Source: Bradyrhizobium sp. B097 (GTDB lineage Bacteria > Pseudomonadota > Alphaproteobacteria > Rhizobiales > Xanthobacteraceae). Taken from it: a stretch of 64,000 nt of DNA. The translations under genes and the position numbers were made by a program. Below the pieces are notes generated by a model that was given only the letters and a program-made list of their open reading frames with translations, was not told the origin of the DNA and did not search any database. Below, in pieces: positions 54,752 to 62,954 of the stretch (its first letter is position 1; every line of letters begins with the position of its first letter). The stretch is from the NCBI RefSeq assembly GCF_038957035.1, contig NZ_CP152412.1, positions 8,242,501 through 8,306,500 of the forward strand. Reading direction: 5' to 3'.

Positions 54752-54994
54752 CAGTTTGGCCGGCCGGACGCAGCGCTCGCCGGACGAACCGGAGCTGCAA
54801 GAGCAGATGGAATGATCGATCGATCCAGAACGCGAGACAAGCCGCGGGACCCATTGGCCTTCACAAGGTCGCCAGGTTGTTTGGCACTCGCGTCGCGGAA
54901 ACCATCTTGGCCCAGCGATCAACACCATCGCATCAAACAGGCCGGACATATGGATGACAGCGATCCGACCAAGTCCAGAACGCTCTTGTGCCAC
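54752..54994 (+). ncRNA. Possible seek/bridge RNA region of the IS1111-type element
   Basis: The 243 bp between the transposase stop and the right inverted repeat hold no credible gene. In IS1111-group elements the guide RNA is encoded in this 3' non-coding part; in IS110-group elements it lies at the left. The position makes a guide RNA likely here, but I have not defined its ends or loops. Confidence 0.35.
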
Positions 54995-55060
54995 GGGGGC
55001 CGTCCACATATGGGTCCCGGCCTCCGCAGGGACGACATCTTGGATGGTTCTGGCGCAATG

Positions 55061-55160
55061 TCATCGCCCGGCTCGACCGGGCGATCCAGTATTCCAGAGA
55101 CGCCGGCGCTTGAATCGACAAGCCGCGGCGTACTGGATCGCCCGCTTTCGCGGGCGATGA
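55061..55160. repeat. Palindromic repeat (copy also at 26.2 kb)
   Basis: TCATCGCCCGGCTCGACCGG...CGATCCAGTA and TACTGGATCGCCCGCTTTCG...CGATGA are inverted complements, the same arms as at 26209-26308. The stretch 55037-55237 after the IS element contains only this repeat and no gene. Confidence 0.8.
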
Positions 55161-55237
55161 CAGACGTGCGTGGGGACGTAGCTTCGCATTCTCGCGAGTC
55201 TTGCTACTCGCCGCGCGCAGCGCGAACCGGAGCGCCC

Positions 55238-56113
55238 CTACTTCTCCAGATACTTCTTCATCTCGGCGATCAGGCCGTCGCGCAGCTCGGGGCGCTTGAG
55301 GCCGAAGGCGATGTTGGCGCGGAGGAAGCCGGGCTTGGAGCCGCAATCGTGGCGCTCGCCCTCGAACTCGACGCCGTAGAACTTCTGCGTCTTGGCAAGC
55401 CCGATCATCGCGTCGGTAAGCTGGATCTCGCCGCCGGCGCCGCGCTCCTGCGTGGCCAGGATGTTGAAGATCTCCGGCTGCAGGATATAGCGGCCGGTGA
55501 TCGACAGGTTGGACGGCGCGGTGCCCTTCGGCGGCTTCTCGACCATGCCGTCGACCTCGAAGATGTTGCCGGTGCGTTTTCCGACGCCGCAGATGCCGTA
55601 TTGATGGGTGAGTTCGTCGGGTACCGCCTCGACCGCGATCACGTTCGACTTCTCGCCGAGCTTGTTGGCGGCATCGATCATCTGCTTGAGGCAGCCCGGC
55701 GTGTTCAGCACCAGTTCGTCCGGCAGCACCACCGCGAACGGCTCGTTGCCAACGATGTCGCGCGCGCACCACACCGCATGGCCGAGCCCGAGCGGCGACT
55801 GCTGCCGGGTAAAGCTCATCGCGCCGGCTTCAGGCTGGTTCTGCGCCAGGATGTCCTGCTCGGTCTTCTTGCCACGCTGCGCGAGCGTGGTGTCGAGCTC
55901 GAACATGCGGTCGAAGTGATCCTCGATGACGCCCTTGTTGCGGCCGGTGACGAACACGAAGTGCTCGATGCCGGCCTCGCGCGCCTCGTCGACCACGTAC
56001 TGGATCAGGGGCTTGTCGACGATCGTCAGCATCTCCTTCGGCATCGCCTTGGTGGCGGGCAGCACGCGGGTGCCGAGACCGGCGACGGGAAATACGGCTT
56101 TGCGGATCTTCAT
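55238..56113 (-). CDS. galU: UTP--glucose-1-phosphate uridylyltransferase
   Basis: 291 aa nucleotidyltransferase. The N-terminal MKIRKAVFPVAGLGTRVLPATKAMPKEML is the nucleotide-binding signature. VVLPDELVLNTPGCLKQM, EVDGMVEKPPKGTAPSNLSITGRYILQPEIF and ERHDCGSKPGFLRANI are all GalU blocks. Makes UDP-glucose for exopolysaccharide, glucans and lipopolysaccharide, and so could feed the NdvA-like export step. The ATG at 56113 is the family start; an in-frame upstream start is ignored. Confidence 0.95.
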   Translation of the reverse strand: MKIRKAVFPVAGLGTRVLPATKAMPKEMLTIVDKPLIQYVVDEAREAGIEHFVFVTGRNKGVIEDHFDRMFELDTTLAQRGKKTEQDILAQNQPEAGAMSFTRQQSPLGLGHAVWCARDIVGNEPFAVVLPDELVLNTPGCLKQMIDAANKLGEKSNVIAVEAVPDELTHQYGICGVGKRTGNIFEVDGMVEKPPKGTAPSNLSITGRYILQPEIFNILATQERGAGGEIQLTDAMIGLAKTQKFYGVEFEGERHDCGSKPGFLRANIAFGLKRPELRDGLIAEMKKYLEK

Positions 56114-56260
56114 GGGATTATCGGGAGCCTTGAAACGGGTGGGACGGCGCGAGATGTAATCGCTTCTTCGTACCCGTTTTGCAGCCGAGAACAAAGGCGG
56201 ATGTGTGATGCGCACTCATCCGCTTCTTCCACCCAAGCATTTCCGACCCAAATGGCGGGC

Positions 56261-57562
56261 CTACCGAGGCATCCCGACGGCCCGCGCGTTCGCACGCGAC
56301 AAAACCGACCCGACGTGAGACGCAGCAGTCGCGTCGGCAGATGACGCGATCCAGCGGCGATATTTGCGGGTGAGCGACGACGTGCGCAGCTGGGCGAGAA
56401 CCAACGCCTTCAGCGGCGAAACGTTCGGATTGGCCGTGCCGCCCCGGCTCAACCGCCCCAGCTGGAATTTCACGACGGCCATGGCGGCAAGCGAGGCCAT
56501 CGGCTTGCTCTTCCAGCGGATGGGCGCGACTTCTGGCCGCAGATCTTCGCCGCGGCGCCACGCATTCGGCAGATCCGGCCTGATGGCAAGCGCGGTGGCG
56601 ATACCCGCAATGGCGACGCCGCTGTCGAGCACCTGTTGCACGATGCCGATGCGGCGAATGCCGCCGGTGACCATGACCGGCATCCTGGCGACCCCTGCGA
56701 TATCGCGCGCGAAGTCGAGGAAATAGGCCTCGCGCGCCAGCGTGCGGCCGTCGCGTGCATCGCCCTGCATCGCCGGCGCCTCGTAGCTGCCGCCCGACAG
56801 TTCCACCAGATCCACGGGCAGTTCATTCAGCATCTCGACGACGGTCTTCGCATCGGCTGCATCGAAGCCGCCGCGCTGGAAATCGGCCGAGTTCAATTTG
56901 ACCGCGATCGAGAAGTCCGGCGACACCGCCGCGCGGACGGCCTTGACGGTCTCGATCAAGAGACGCGCCCGATTTTGCAGCGAGCCGCCCCAGCGGTCGG
57001 TGCGCCGGTTGCTCAAGGGCGACAGGAACTGGCTGATCAGATAGCCGTGCGCGGCATGGATCTGCACGCCGGAGAAGCCGGCCTGCTCTGCGAGTTTCGC
57101 GGCCGTGACGAAGCGCGCGATCACCTCGTCGATGTCGTGCTCGGTCATCGCTCTGGGCATCGCAAACAGGTTCGAATGCTTGCCGAGATCGAGCGCCACC
57201 GCCGATGGCGCCAGCGTCTGCTGGCCCATGTTTTTCATCATCTGCCGCCCCGGATGACTGAGCTGCAACCAGATTTGCGCGCCCCTGGCCCGGCCGATCC
57301 GCGCCCAGTTTCGGAACGCTTCAAGCGGCGTGCCGTCCTCCAGCACGACGCCGCCCGGGCCGGTCATGGCGCGGCGATCGATCATGACATTGCCGGTGAT
57401 GATGAGGCCGGCGCCGCCGTCGGCCCAGGCCTGATAGAGGCGCAGCAGTTCGGCCGACGGGAGATGCCCGGCGTCGGCCATGTTCTCCTCCATCGCCGCC
57501 TTGGCGATGCGGTTGGGAACGCTGGTCCCGTTGGGCAGAGTGAGGGAATCGAACGACGACAT
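56261..57562 (-). CDS. Old-yellow-enzyme family NADH:flavin oxidoreductase
   Basis: 433 aa FMN TIM-barrel enzyme. LPNGTSVPNRIAKAAMEENMAD (N-terminal FMN site), WLQLSHPGRQM, FSGVQIHAAHGYLISQFLSPLSNRRTDRWGG (catalytic His/His-like region) and MPVMVTGGIRRIGIVQQVLD (phosphate site). Uses NAD(P)H to reduce activated alkenes, nitro compounds or quinones. A roughly 75-residue basic C-terminal extension is unusual. Controlled by a divergent MerR regulator through a 19-bp-spacer promoter. Confidence 0.9.
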   Translation of the reverse strand: MSSFDSLTLPNGTSVPNRIAKAAMEENMADAGHLPSAELLRLYQAWADGGAGLIITGNVMIDRRAMTGPGGVVLEDGTPLEAFRNWARIGRARGAQIWLQLSHPGRQMMKNMGQQTLAPSAVALDLGKHSNLFAMPRAMTEHDIDEVIARFVTAAKLAEQAGFSGVQIHAAHGYLISQFLSPLSNRRTDRWGGSLQNRARLLIETVKAVRAAVSPDFSIAVKLNSADFQRGGFDAADAKTVVEMLNELPVDLVELSGGSYEAPAMQGDARDGRTLAREAYFLDFARDIAGVARMPVMVTGGIRRIGIVQQVLDSGVAIAGIATALAIRPDLPNAWRRGEDLRPEVAPIRWKSKPMASLAAMAVVKFQLGRLSRGGTANPNVSPLKALVLAQLRTSSLTRKYRRWIASSADATAASHVGSVLSRANARAVGMPR

Positions 57563-57602
57563 GAGCCAGCTTCCTTACCGAGTTCCTTGTTGATCTGCGC
57601 GC

Positions 57603-57633
57603 ACCCTAACCTTAAAGTTAGCTTTAAGGTCAA
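57603..57633 (-). promoter_or_regulatory. MerR-type promoter and operator
   Basis: On the minus strand: -35 TTGACC (57633-57628), a 19-bp spacer and -10 TAGGGT (57608-57603). The spacer lies inside a perfect inverted repeat with 9-bp arms ACCTTAAAG/CTTTAAGGT and a 4-bp centre (57609-57630). An over-long spacer holding a dyad is the hallmark of promoters twisted into activity by MerR proteins; the promoter reads into the old-yellow-enzyme gene. Confidence 0.8.
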
Positions 57634-57651
57634 GCAGCAAGGAGCACGGCG

Positions 57652-58071
57652 GTGAAGATCGGGGAACTGGCTCGGGAGTCCGGCCTCGCGCCGTCGCGCA
57701 TCCGTTTCTATGAGCGGGAGGGCCTGATCGGGTCGATCGATCGCGGCCTGAATGGCTATCGGCAGTATTCGCGCGGAACCAGGCAGGTCCTCGAGATCAT
57801 CGTGATGGCCCAGCAGGCCGGGTTCTCGCTCGACGAGATCCGGAACCTGCTGCCGCCACACGGCAAGGGAGACTGGAGCCGCGACACGCTGGTGGCCGCG
57901 CTCAAGGCCAAGGTGGTCGAGGTCGCAGCCTTGCAGCACCGCTTGTCTGAAACCCAGGCCGGGCTCGAGGCCGTGATCGCCCGGATCGAAGCCACGCCGC
58001 CCGGCGGCGACTGCTTTGAGAATGCCGAAGCTGTTCTGGCCGGTCTCAGGGAACAGTCGAAGGCGGGTTGA
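57652..58071 (+). CDS. MerR family regulator
   Basis: 139 aa, GTG start after AAGGAG. The winged helix (KIGELARESGLAPSRIRFYEREGLI...NGYRQYS) and dimerisation helix (ALKAKVVEVAALQHRLSETQAGLEAVIARIEA) are present. Only a single Cys is in the C-terminal part (DCFEN), so a metal site is not indicated; it more likely senses a drug, aldehyde or redox-active compound. Divergent from the old-yellow-enzyme gene, with the shared operator at 57609-57630. Confidence 0.92.
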   Translation: MKIGELARESGLAPSRIRFYEREGLIGSIDRGLNGYRQYSRGTRQVLEIIVMAQQAGFSLDEIRNLLPPHGKGDWSRDTLVAALKAKVVEVAALQHRLSETQAGLEAVIARIEATPPGGDCFENAEAVLAGLREQSKAG

Positions 58072-58204
58072 CGACGCCGGACAATTTGTCCCGGTCAAAC
58101 ATCGCGCGCGATTTCGTCACGCCCCAAATGCCGCCCTTTGTTAAGCTATTGGAAACCGTGACGGGGCCTTCTGAGGCGGCACGATTTTGACAGGCACACG
58201 ACAC

Positions 58205-59584
58205 ATGCGCGCGAAGGGAATATCAAGGACCAGGCTTTGCAGCGCGAGCCTGATCGCACTGGCCCTGCTGCTGCCGGGCGCGACGCAAGCGCAATCGGCC
58301 GGCAACGGCCTGACCAACCTGATCGACAGCATCTTTTCGGGGAACGCCGCGACGCCGCCGCAGGCCGCAACCGGACAGGACGGCGCCGCGCCGCCCTGGA
58401 GCGGGGAAGACGGCGCCTCCGGCCATCCTTTGATGACGGCTGCCGCGGTCCGTCAGGCCGCATCCGACTTCCCGAACTGCGTCGCCGCGATGTGGCCGGA
58501 TGCCGCGCGGCGCAACATCACCCAGCAGAATTTCGAGCGCTTCACCGCTGGCCTGCAGCCCGATCTGCGCATCATGGATCTCTTGGATTCGCAACCCGAA
58601 TTCACCAAGGCGATCTGGGACTATCTCGACATTCTCGTCAGCGACGCCAGGCTCGCCAAGGGCCGCGAGATCCTTGCGAAATACAAGCCGCAGTTCGATG
58701 CGACCGAGAAGGCCTATGGCGTCGATCGCTATATCATCGCGGCGATCTGGGGCATCGAGTCGAACTACTCGACTCAGATGGGCGATCGCAGCGTGGTGCA
58801 GTCGACCGCGACGCTCGCCTGCATCGGCCGCCGCCAGGCCTATTTCAAGGACGAATTCCTGTCGGCACTGGAGATTCTCAACCGCGGCGATCTCAAGCCC
58901 GAGCAGATGCGCGGCTCCTGGGCCGGCGCGTTCGGCCCGACCCAGTTCATGCCGACCGCGTTCAAGCGCTACGCGGTCGACGGCGATGGCGACGGCCGCC
59001 GCGACGTCGTCGACGATCCGAGCGACCTGATCGCCTCGACCGCCAACAATCTGAAGAAGGACGGCTGGCAGACCGGGGCGAGCTGGGGCTATGAGGTCGT
59101 GCTGCCGCAGGGCCTGAACTACATGCTGGCCGACCGCGCCAAGGCGATGCCGCTGTCGCAATGGGAGCAACTCGGCGTCAAGCGGCCCAACGGTCAGGCG
59201 TTGCCGCGGCCGTCCGACAAGGCCTATCTGCTGGCGCCCGCCGGTGCCGAAGGTCCGGGCTTCCTGATGCTGCAGAATTTCCGGGTGATCATGAAGTACA
59301 ACCCGGCCGAGGCTTATGCGCTCGCCATCGGCCATTTCGCTGATCGCCTGCGCGGCGGTCAGCCCTTCGTGCAGCCCTGGCCGCGACAGGAACGGGTGCT
59401 GTCACGCGCCGAGCGGCTGGAACTGCAGCAGCTGCTCGCCCAGCGCGGCTTCTACAAGGGCACGCCCGACGGCCAGTTCGGCGGCCAGACCCGCGAGGCG
59501 CTGCGCGGCTTCCAGGTCTCGATCGGGGCGCCGGCCGACGGTTTCGCCACCGCCGAGGTGCTGGAGCGGCTGCGGGGGCGGTAG
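58205..59584 (+). CDS. Lytic murein transglycosylase (MltB family) with peptidoglycan-binding domain
   Basis: 459 aa. A signal peptide (LCSASLIALALLLPGATQAQ) is followed by the transglycosylase domain (about 80-380): VDRYIIAAIWGIESNYSTQMG with the catalytic Glu, STATLACIGRRQAYFKDEFLSALEIL, SWAGAFGPTQFMPTAFKRYAVDGDGDGRRD and VIMKYNPAEAYALAIGHFADRL. A C-terminal PG_binding_1 domain (RLELQQLLAQRGFYKGTPDGQFGGQTREALRGFQ) follows. Cleaves glycan strands of murein in the periplasm. An upstream TTG at 58187 is possible. Confidence 0.92.
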   Translation: MRAKGISRTRLCSASLIALALLLPGATQAQSAGNGLTNLIDSIFSGNAATPPQAATGQDGAAPPWSGEDGASGHPLMTAAAVRQAASDFPNCVAAMWPDAARRNITQQNFERFTAGLQPDLRIMDLLDSQPEFTKAIWDYLDILVSDARLAKGREILAKYKPQFDATEKAYGVDRYIIAAIWGIESNYSTQMGDRSVVQSTATLACIGRRQAYFKDEFLSALEILNRGDLKPEQMRGSWAGAFGPTQFMPTAFKRYAVDGDGDGRRDVVDDPSDLIASTANNLKKDGWQTGASWGYEVVLPQGLNYMLADRAKAMPLSQWEQLGVKRPNGQALPRPSDKAYLLAPAGAEGPGFLMLQNFRVIMKYNPAEAYALAIGHFADRLRGGQPFVQPWPRQERVLSRAERLELQQLLAQRGFYKGTPDGQFGGQTREALRGFQVSIGAPADGFATAEVLERLRGR

Positions 59585-59605
59585 GGCCGAGGTCACAGAC
59601 TGCCC

Positions 59606-59740
59606 GTAGCCCGGATGAAGCGCAGCGAAATCCGGGGTTCTCACCATGCGGCTCGTCTGGTCCGGATTACGCTTCGCTCCATCCGGGCGACAACAGCTCA
59701 ACGATGTCGTTCCGGGGCGCGAAGCGAACCCGGAATGACG
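59606..59740. repeat. Palindromic repeats (37.1-kb family and a short unit)
   Basis: GTAGCCCGGATGAAGCGCAG...AATCCGGGG pairs with TCCGGATTACGCTTCGCTCC...ATCCGGGC (59606-59688), as at 37106-37177. Next to it is GTCGTTCCGGGGCGCGAAGC...CCCGGAATGACG, as in the 48.5-kb repeat. Together with the promoter at 59798 they are all I see in the 316-bp gap 59585-59900. Confidence 0.75.
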
Positions 59741-59797
59741 AGGTACTTGCCCCTCATCCCCGAAAGTAACCGTGAAATCCGATATTTGCCCGGCGCC

Positions 59798-59826
59798 TTG
59801 ACGGCGGCCGGAGGCACCCGATTTAT
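59798..59826 (+). promoter_or_regulatory. Candidate promoter of the DUF459 gene
   Basis: TTGACG (59798-59803), a 17-bp spacer and ATTTAT (59821-59826), about 75 bp before the ATG at 59901. Confidence 0.4.
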
Positions 59827-59900
59827 GGTGGAAAAGCTGCCCGCTTGCGGCCCGATTCCGCTAATATGCTCACGTACTTCTGATCATTGCGACGAACTCG

Positions 59901-61646
59901 ATGGCGAAGCCGAAGTCCTTCCTGCGCATATTCACCGAAGCCGGTCCGCTGGTCGCGCTGACGGTGGCGCTTGCGCTGTTGATCGGCATTGCCGAGCCCG
60001 CCTCGGCGCAGTTCTTCGGCTTCCCGGGGTTCGGTGACGCTCCGCCGCAGCGCCGCGCACCGCAGCGTGGCGGAGGAGGTGGAGGTGGTGGTGGCGGCTG
60101 GTTCGGGGGCGATTTCTTCGCACCGTTCCAGCAGCAGCAACCGCAATCACAGCCGCAGCGGCCGCGCGAGGATTTCTCGCGCGCCCCGCCGCCGGCCAAG
60201 CACGAAGCTGCGGCGGAGCGCAACGTGCTGGTGATCGGCGACGCCATGGCCGACTGGCTCGCCTATGGCCTGGAAGATGCCTATTCCGACCAGCCCGACA
60301 TGGGCGTGATCCGCAAGCACAAGACGGTCTCCGGCCTGATCCGCTATCAGCCCAAGGGCGACCCGGCGGACTGGGCTGCGGCCGCCAAGGGCATTCTCGC
60401 CACCGAGAACCCCGACGCCATCGTCGTGATGCTCGGCCTCAATGACCGCACCTCGATCCGCGAACCGGTCGTGGAGAAGAAGGTCGACAAGAAGGACGAG
60501 AAAAAGGACGCGCGCGCCAAGCCGGACGCAAAGCCGGGCGACAAGCCCGATGCCGCCGCCAAGACCGACGGCAAGACTGACGGCAAGGCCGATAGCAAGA
60601 CCGACAGCAAGCCGGTCGATGCCGAGCTGCCGGCCGACGACGCCGACACCGATTCGCAGGCGGCGCCGGGAAAGACCGCGCGCTCGCCGAATGGCCTCTA
60701 CGACTTCCGCGACGACCGCTGGGTCGAGCTCTACGGCAAGAAGATCGAGGAGCTGATCAACGTGCTGAAGAGCAAGGGCGTGCCGGTGCTGTGGGTCGGC
60801 TTGCCCGCGATCCGCGGCCAGAAGGGCACGTCGGACATGCTGTTCCTCGACGCGCTCTATCGCGACGGCGCCGGCAAGGCCGGCATCACCTATGTCGACG
60901 TCTGGGACGGCTTTGTCGACGAGGCCGGCCGCTTCATGCCGAAGGGCCCCGATTTCGAAGGCCAGCCGCGCAAGCTGCGCTCCGATGACGGCGTGTTCTT
61001 CACCAAGGCCGGCGCGCGCAAGCTCGCGCACTATGTCGAGCGCGAGGTGACCCGCCTGCTCGCGGTGCGCACCGGTCCGATCGCGCTGCCGAGCGAACCG
61101 GCAACGCCCGAGACCAGCACCGAGCCCGGCAAACCCGCGCCGCGGCCGCTGGCAGGCCCCGTGCTGCCGCTGGTCGCCTCCACGGTCGGTACCGATCAAT
61201 TGCTCGGCGGCCCGGGCTCGCGGCCTGCCGCCGTCGACGCGCTCGCCGCACGCACGCTGGTGAAGGGCGAGGCGCTGGCGCCGCCGGCCGGCCGCGCCGA
61301 TGATTTCGCCTGGCCGCGCCGCGAAATGGGGCGCGAGCAGGCCAAGGGCGACGTGCCGGTTGCCGCGACCACGCCGGCCGCCCCGACCGGTGGCCCTGCG
61401 AATCCGCCGCCATCGACCACGGCGATCGCGCCCGACGGCTCGATCATCACTGCGCCGAAGCCGCCAAGGCGCGTGTTCCGTCCGGCCCAGGCCCAGCCGC
61501 AACAGCAGCCACAGACGCAGCCCTGGCTGCGTGACATCTTCGGATTCGGCGCGCCGCAGCAGCAGCGCCCGCTGGTCGCCCCGCCGCCGCGCCCGCCGCG
61601 CAATGTCGGACAGCGTGCCGCGGTGCCGGGGAATCCCTGGCAGTAG
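59901..61646 (+). CDS. SGNH/DUF459-like protein lacking catalytic Ser and His
   Basis: 581 aa. A signal peptide (LVALTVALALLIGIAEPASA), a Gly/Gln/Pro-rich linker (about 40-100), an SGNH-type fold (about 105-390) and a Pro/Ala/Gln-rich tail. The block I nucleophile motif reads VIGDAM (Ala115 for Ser) and the block V motif DGVFFTKAG (Phe366 for His), while the Gly-Asn of block III (LGLND, N181) remains. A charged KD/KT-rich insert (about 190-265) interrupts the fold. Exported; likely a non-catalytic envelope or glycan-binding protein. Confidence 0.8.
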   Translation: MAKPKSFLRIFTEAGPLVALTVALALLIGIAEPASAQFFGFPGFGDAPPQRRAPQRGGGGGGGGGGWFGGDFFAPFQQQQPQSQPQRPREDFSRAPPPAKHEAAAERNVLVIGDAMADWLAYGLEDAYSDQPDMGVIRKHKTVSGLIRYQPKGDPADWAAAAKGILATENPDAIVVMLGLNDRTSIREPVVEKKVDKKDEKKDARAKPDAKPGDKPDAAAKTDGKTDGKADSKTDSKPVDAELPADDADTDSQAAPGKTARSPNGLYDFRDDRWVELYGKKIEELINVLKSKGVPVLWVGLPAIRGQKGTSDMLFLDALYRDGAGKAGITYVDVWDGFVDEAGRFMPKGPDFEGQPRKLRSDDGVFFTKAGARKLAHYVEREVTRLLAVRTGPIALPSEPATPETSTEPGKPAPRPLAGPVLPLVASTVGTDQLLGGPGSRPAAVDALAARTLVKGEALAPPAGRADDFAWPRREMGREQAKGDVPVAATTPAAPTGGPANPPPSTTAIAPDGSIITAPKPPRRVFRPAQAQPQQQPQTQPWLRDIFGFGAPQQQRPLVAPPPRPPRNVGQRAAVPGNPWQ

Positions 61647-61678
61647 GCGGCGCGCGCGTTCAGATCATGGAAAAACTG

Positions 61679-61763
61679 TAGGGCGGGTTAGGCGAAGCCG
61701 TAACCCGCCGATGCCGTATGCGCGGAGAGAATGCCGGGTTACGCTAACGTTAACCCGCCCTAC
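61679..61763. repeat. Palindromic repeat
   Basis: GTAGGGCGGGTTAGGCGAAG...CCGTAACCCGCC pairs with GGGTTACGCTAACGTTAACC...CGCCCTAC in the gap between the convergent DUF459 and CsbD/YqjD-like genes. Confidence 0.75.
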
Positions 61764-61768
61764 GAATC

Positions 61769-62161
61769 TCAACCGTAGTAGCGCCAGCGTGACGACGGCG
61801 GGCGGCGCGGCTGGCGCGTCATCAACAGCGCCAGCGCGAAGCCGATGCCGCCGGCAATCAAGAGCGATCCGAGTGGATTGTCCTGCACCGTTTGCGCCAT
61901 CGCCTTCTGTCCGCTGCGAACGGTCTCGCCGCGATTCTCATAAGCATCCTTGAAAGTATCCTTGGCGTATTTGACCGCGGTGTCGGCGGCGTCGCGCGCG
62001 GCATCCTTGGCCTGGCCGTAGAGGTCCTGCACTGCGCCTGCGGCCTCGCGCGCGCGGCCCGACGCTTGCGTCTGCGCGTCGCCGGTCGCATCGCCGACGG
62101 CGCCTTCGGCCTTGCCCGCGAATTCCTTCGCCGTTCCGAAAATCCGATCCTTGTCCATCAT
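61769..62161 (-). CDS. CsbD/YqjD-like stress protein with membrane anchor
   Basis: 130 aa. The N-terminus DKDRIFGTAKEFAGKAEGAVGDATGD is CsbD-like. The middle is an amphipathic Ala-rich helix (QDLYGQAKDAARDAADTAVKYAKDTF), and the C-terminus DNPLGSLLIAGGIGFALALLM is the membrane segment of ElaB/YqjD-type ribosome-associated proteins. It is probably a general-stress protein of the inner membrane. An EcfG-like promoter precedes it, with a perfect 11-bp dyad overlapping the ribosome-binding site. Confidence 0.75.
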   Translation of the reverse strand: MMDKDRIFGTAKEFAGKAEGAVGDATGDAQTQASGRAREAAGAVQDLYGQAKDAARDAADTAVKYAKDTFKDAYENRGETVRSGQKAMAQTVQDNPLGSLLIAGGIGFALALLMTRQPRRPPSSRWRYYG

Positions 62162-62163
62162 AA

Positions 62164-62190
62164 TGGCTCCCTGAAACTGTCAGGGAGCCA
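62164..62190 (-). promoter_or_regulatory. Perfect dyad overlapping the ribosome-binding site
   Basis: TGGCTCCCTGA, loop CAGTT, TCAGGGAGCCA on the minus strand: an 11-bp perfect stem whose 3' arm holds GGGAG just before ATG at 62161. It abuts the -10 box of the EcfG-like promoter. Confidence 0.6.
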
Positions 62191-62214
62191 ACCGTCGAAC
62201 CTCGCACAAGTTCC
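62190..62214 (-). promoter_or_regulatory. EcfG-type general-stress promoter
   Basis: GGAAC (62214-62210), 16 nt, GGTT (62193-62190) on the minus strand, about 30-50 nt before the CsbD/YqjD-like start. Same GGAAC-N16-GGTT form as at 18062-18086. Confidence 0.6.
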
Positions 62215-62219
62215 TGGAG

Positions 62220-62954
62220 CTAAAGAATGAGCCCGCCATCGACGATGATGGTCTGGCCGACGACGTAGGAGGCGAGCGGCGAGGCCAGGAACAGCGCGGC
62301 GCCGGCCATGTCGGCGGGTGTGCCGAGACGCTTCAGCGGAATGCGCTCGAGCGCGCCTTCGAGCCGCTTCGGATTCGCCGTCGTCGCCTTGGTCATCTTG
62401 GTGTCGACGAGGCCCGGCGCGATGCCGTTGACGCGGATGCCGTTCTCCGCCCAGGCCTCGCCGAGCGTGCGCGTCAGGCCGACCGCGCCGGTCTTCGAGG
62501 CGTTGTAGGCCGGATTGCCCATGGTGGAATGATAGGCCGCGGTCGAGCTCACGATGATCAGCGAGCCTTTGCTCGCGCTCAACATCGCGTGGAATTTGGT
62601 GGCGCAGGCCATCAGGCTCATCAAATTGACTTCCATCACCTTGCGGAAGCCTTCCATCTGGAATTCCCCGCGGCGGTAAATCACCGCGCCCTGCGCCAAC
62701 ACCAGCACGTCGAGCCGATCGAACGACGGCGTGAGGCTTTCGAGCGCCTGCGGATCAGAGACATCGAGCCGCGCATAGGCAAGGCCCTCGAGATGCGAGC
62801 CCTCCTCTGCGGAATAATCGCTCGCCTGCGCGCGGGTGCCGTACACACTGACGCGCGCGCCCTTGGCGCGGAATGCCTGCGCGATGCCGTTGCCGATGCC
62901 GCTGGAGCCGCCGACCACCAGGACCTGCTTGCCGCCGAAATCGAGCTCGTTCAT
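62220..62954 (-). CDS. SDR family oxidoreductase
   Basis: 244 aa. The cofactor loop VVGGSSGIGNGIA (residues about 13-25) and the catalytic SLIIVSSTAAYHSTMGNPAYNASKTGAV carry Ser, Tyr and Lys; the C-terminal LASYVVGQTIIVDGG is normal. The usual NNAG block is replaced by LVLAQGAVIYR, an atypical variation. Substrate unknown. GGGAGAGGAATGCG fixes the ATG at 62954. It ends just ahead of the EcfG-like promoter of the next gene. Confidence 0.87.
   Translation of the reverse strand: MNELDFGGKQVLVVGGSSGIGNGIAQAFRAKGARVSVYGTRAQASDYSAEEGSHLEGLAYARLDVSDPQALESLTPSFDRLDVLVLAQGAVIYRRGEFQMEGFRKVMEVNLMSLMACATKFHAMLSASKGSLIIVSSTAAYHSTMGNPAYNASKTGAVGLTRTLGEAWAENGIRVNGIAPGLVDTKMTKATTANPKRLEGALERIPLKRLGTPADMAGAALFLASPLASYVVGQTIIVDGGLIL

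Larger units (their letters stand above)
53653..55007 (+). mobile_element. IS110-family element (IS1111-type)
   Basis: About 1.36 kb, bounded by a perfect 13-bp inverted repeat GTGGACGGCCCCC (53653-53665 and its complement at 54995-55007). It has one DEDD transposase gene and a long non-coding 3' part of about 240 bp. Inverted repeats plus a 3' non-coding stretch are features of the IS1111 group. The flanks are the two halves of a host palindromic repeat, so the element landed inside it. Confidence 0.78.

Noticed and set aside
54812..56344. 510-codon + strand frame over galU
   Set aside because: It starts in the insertion element, passes through a palindromic repeat and is antisense to galU.
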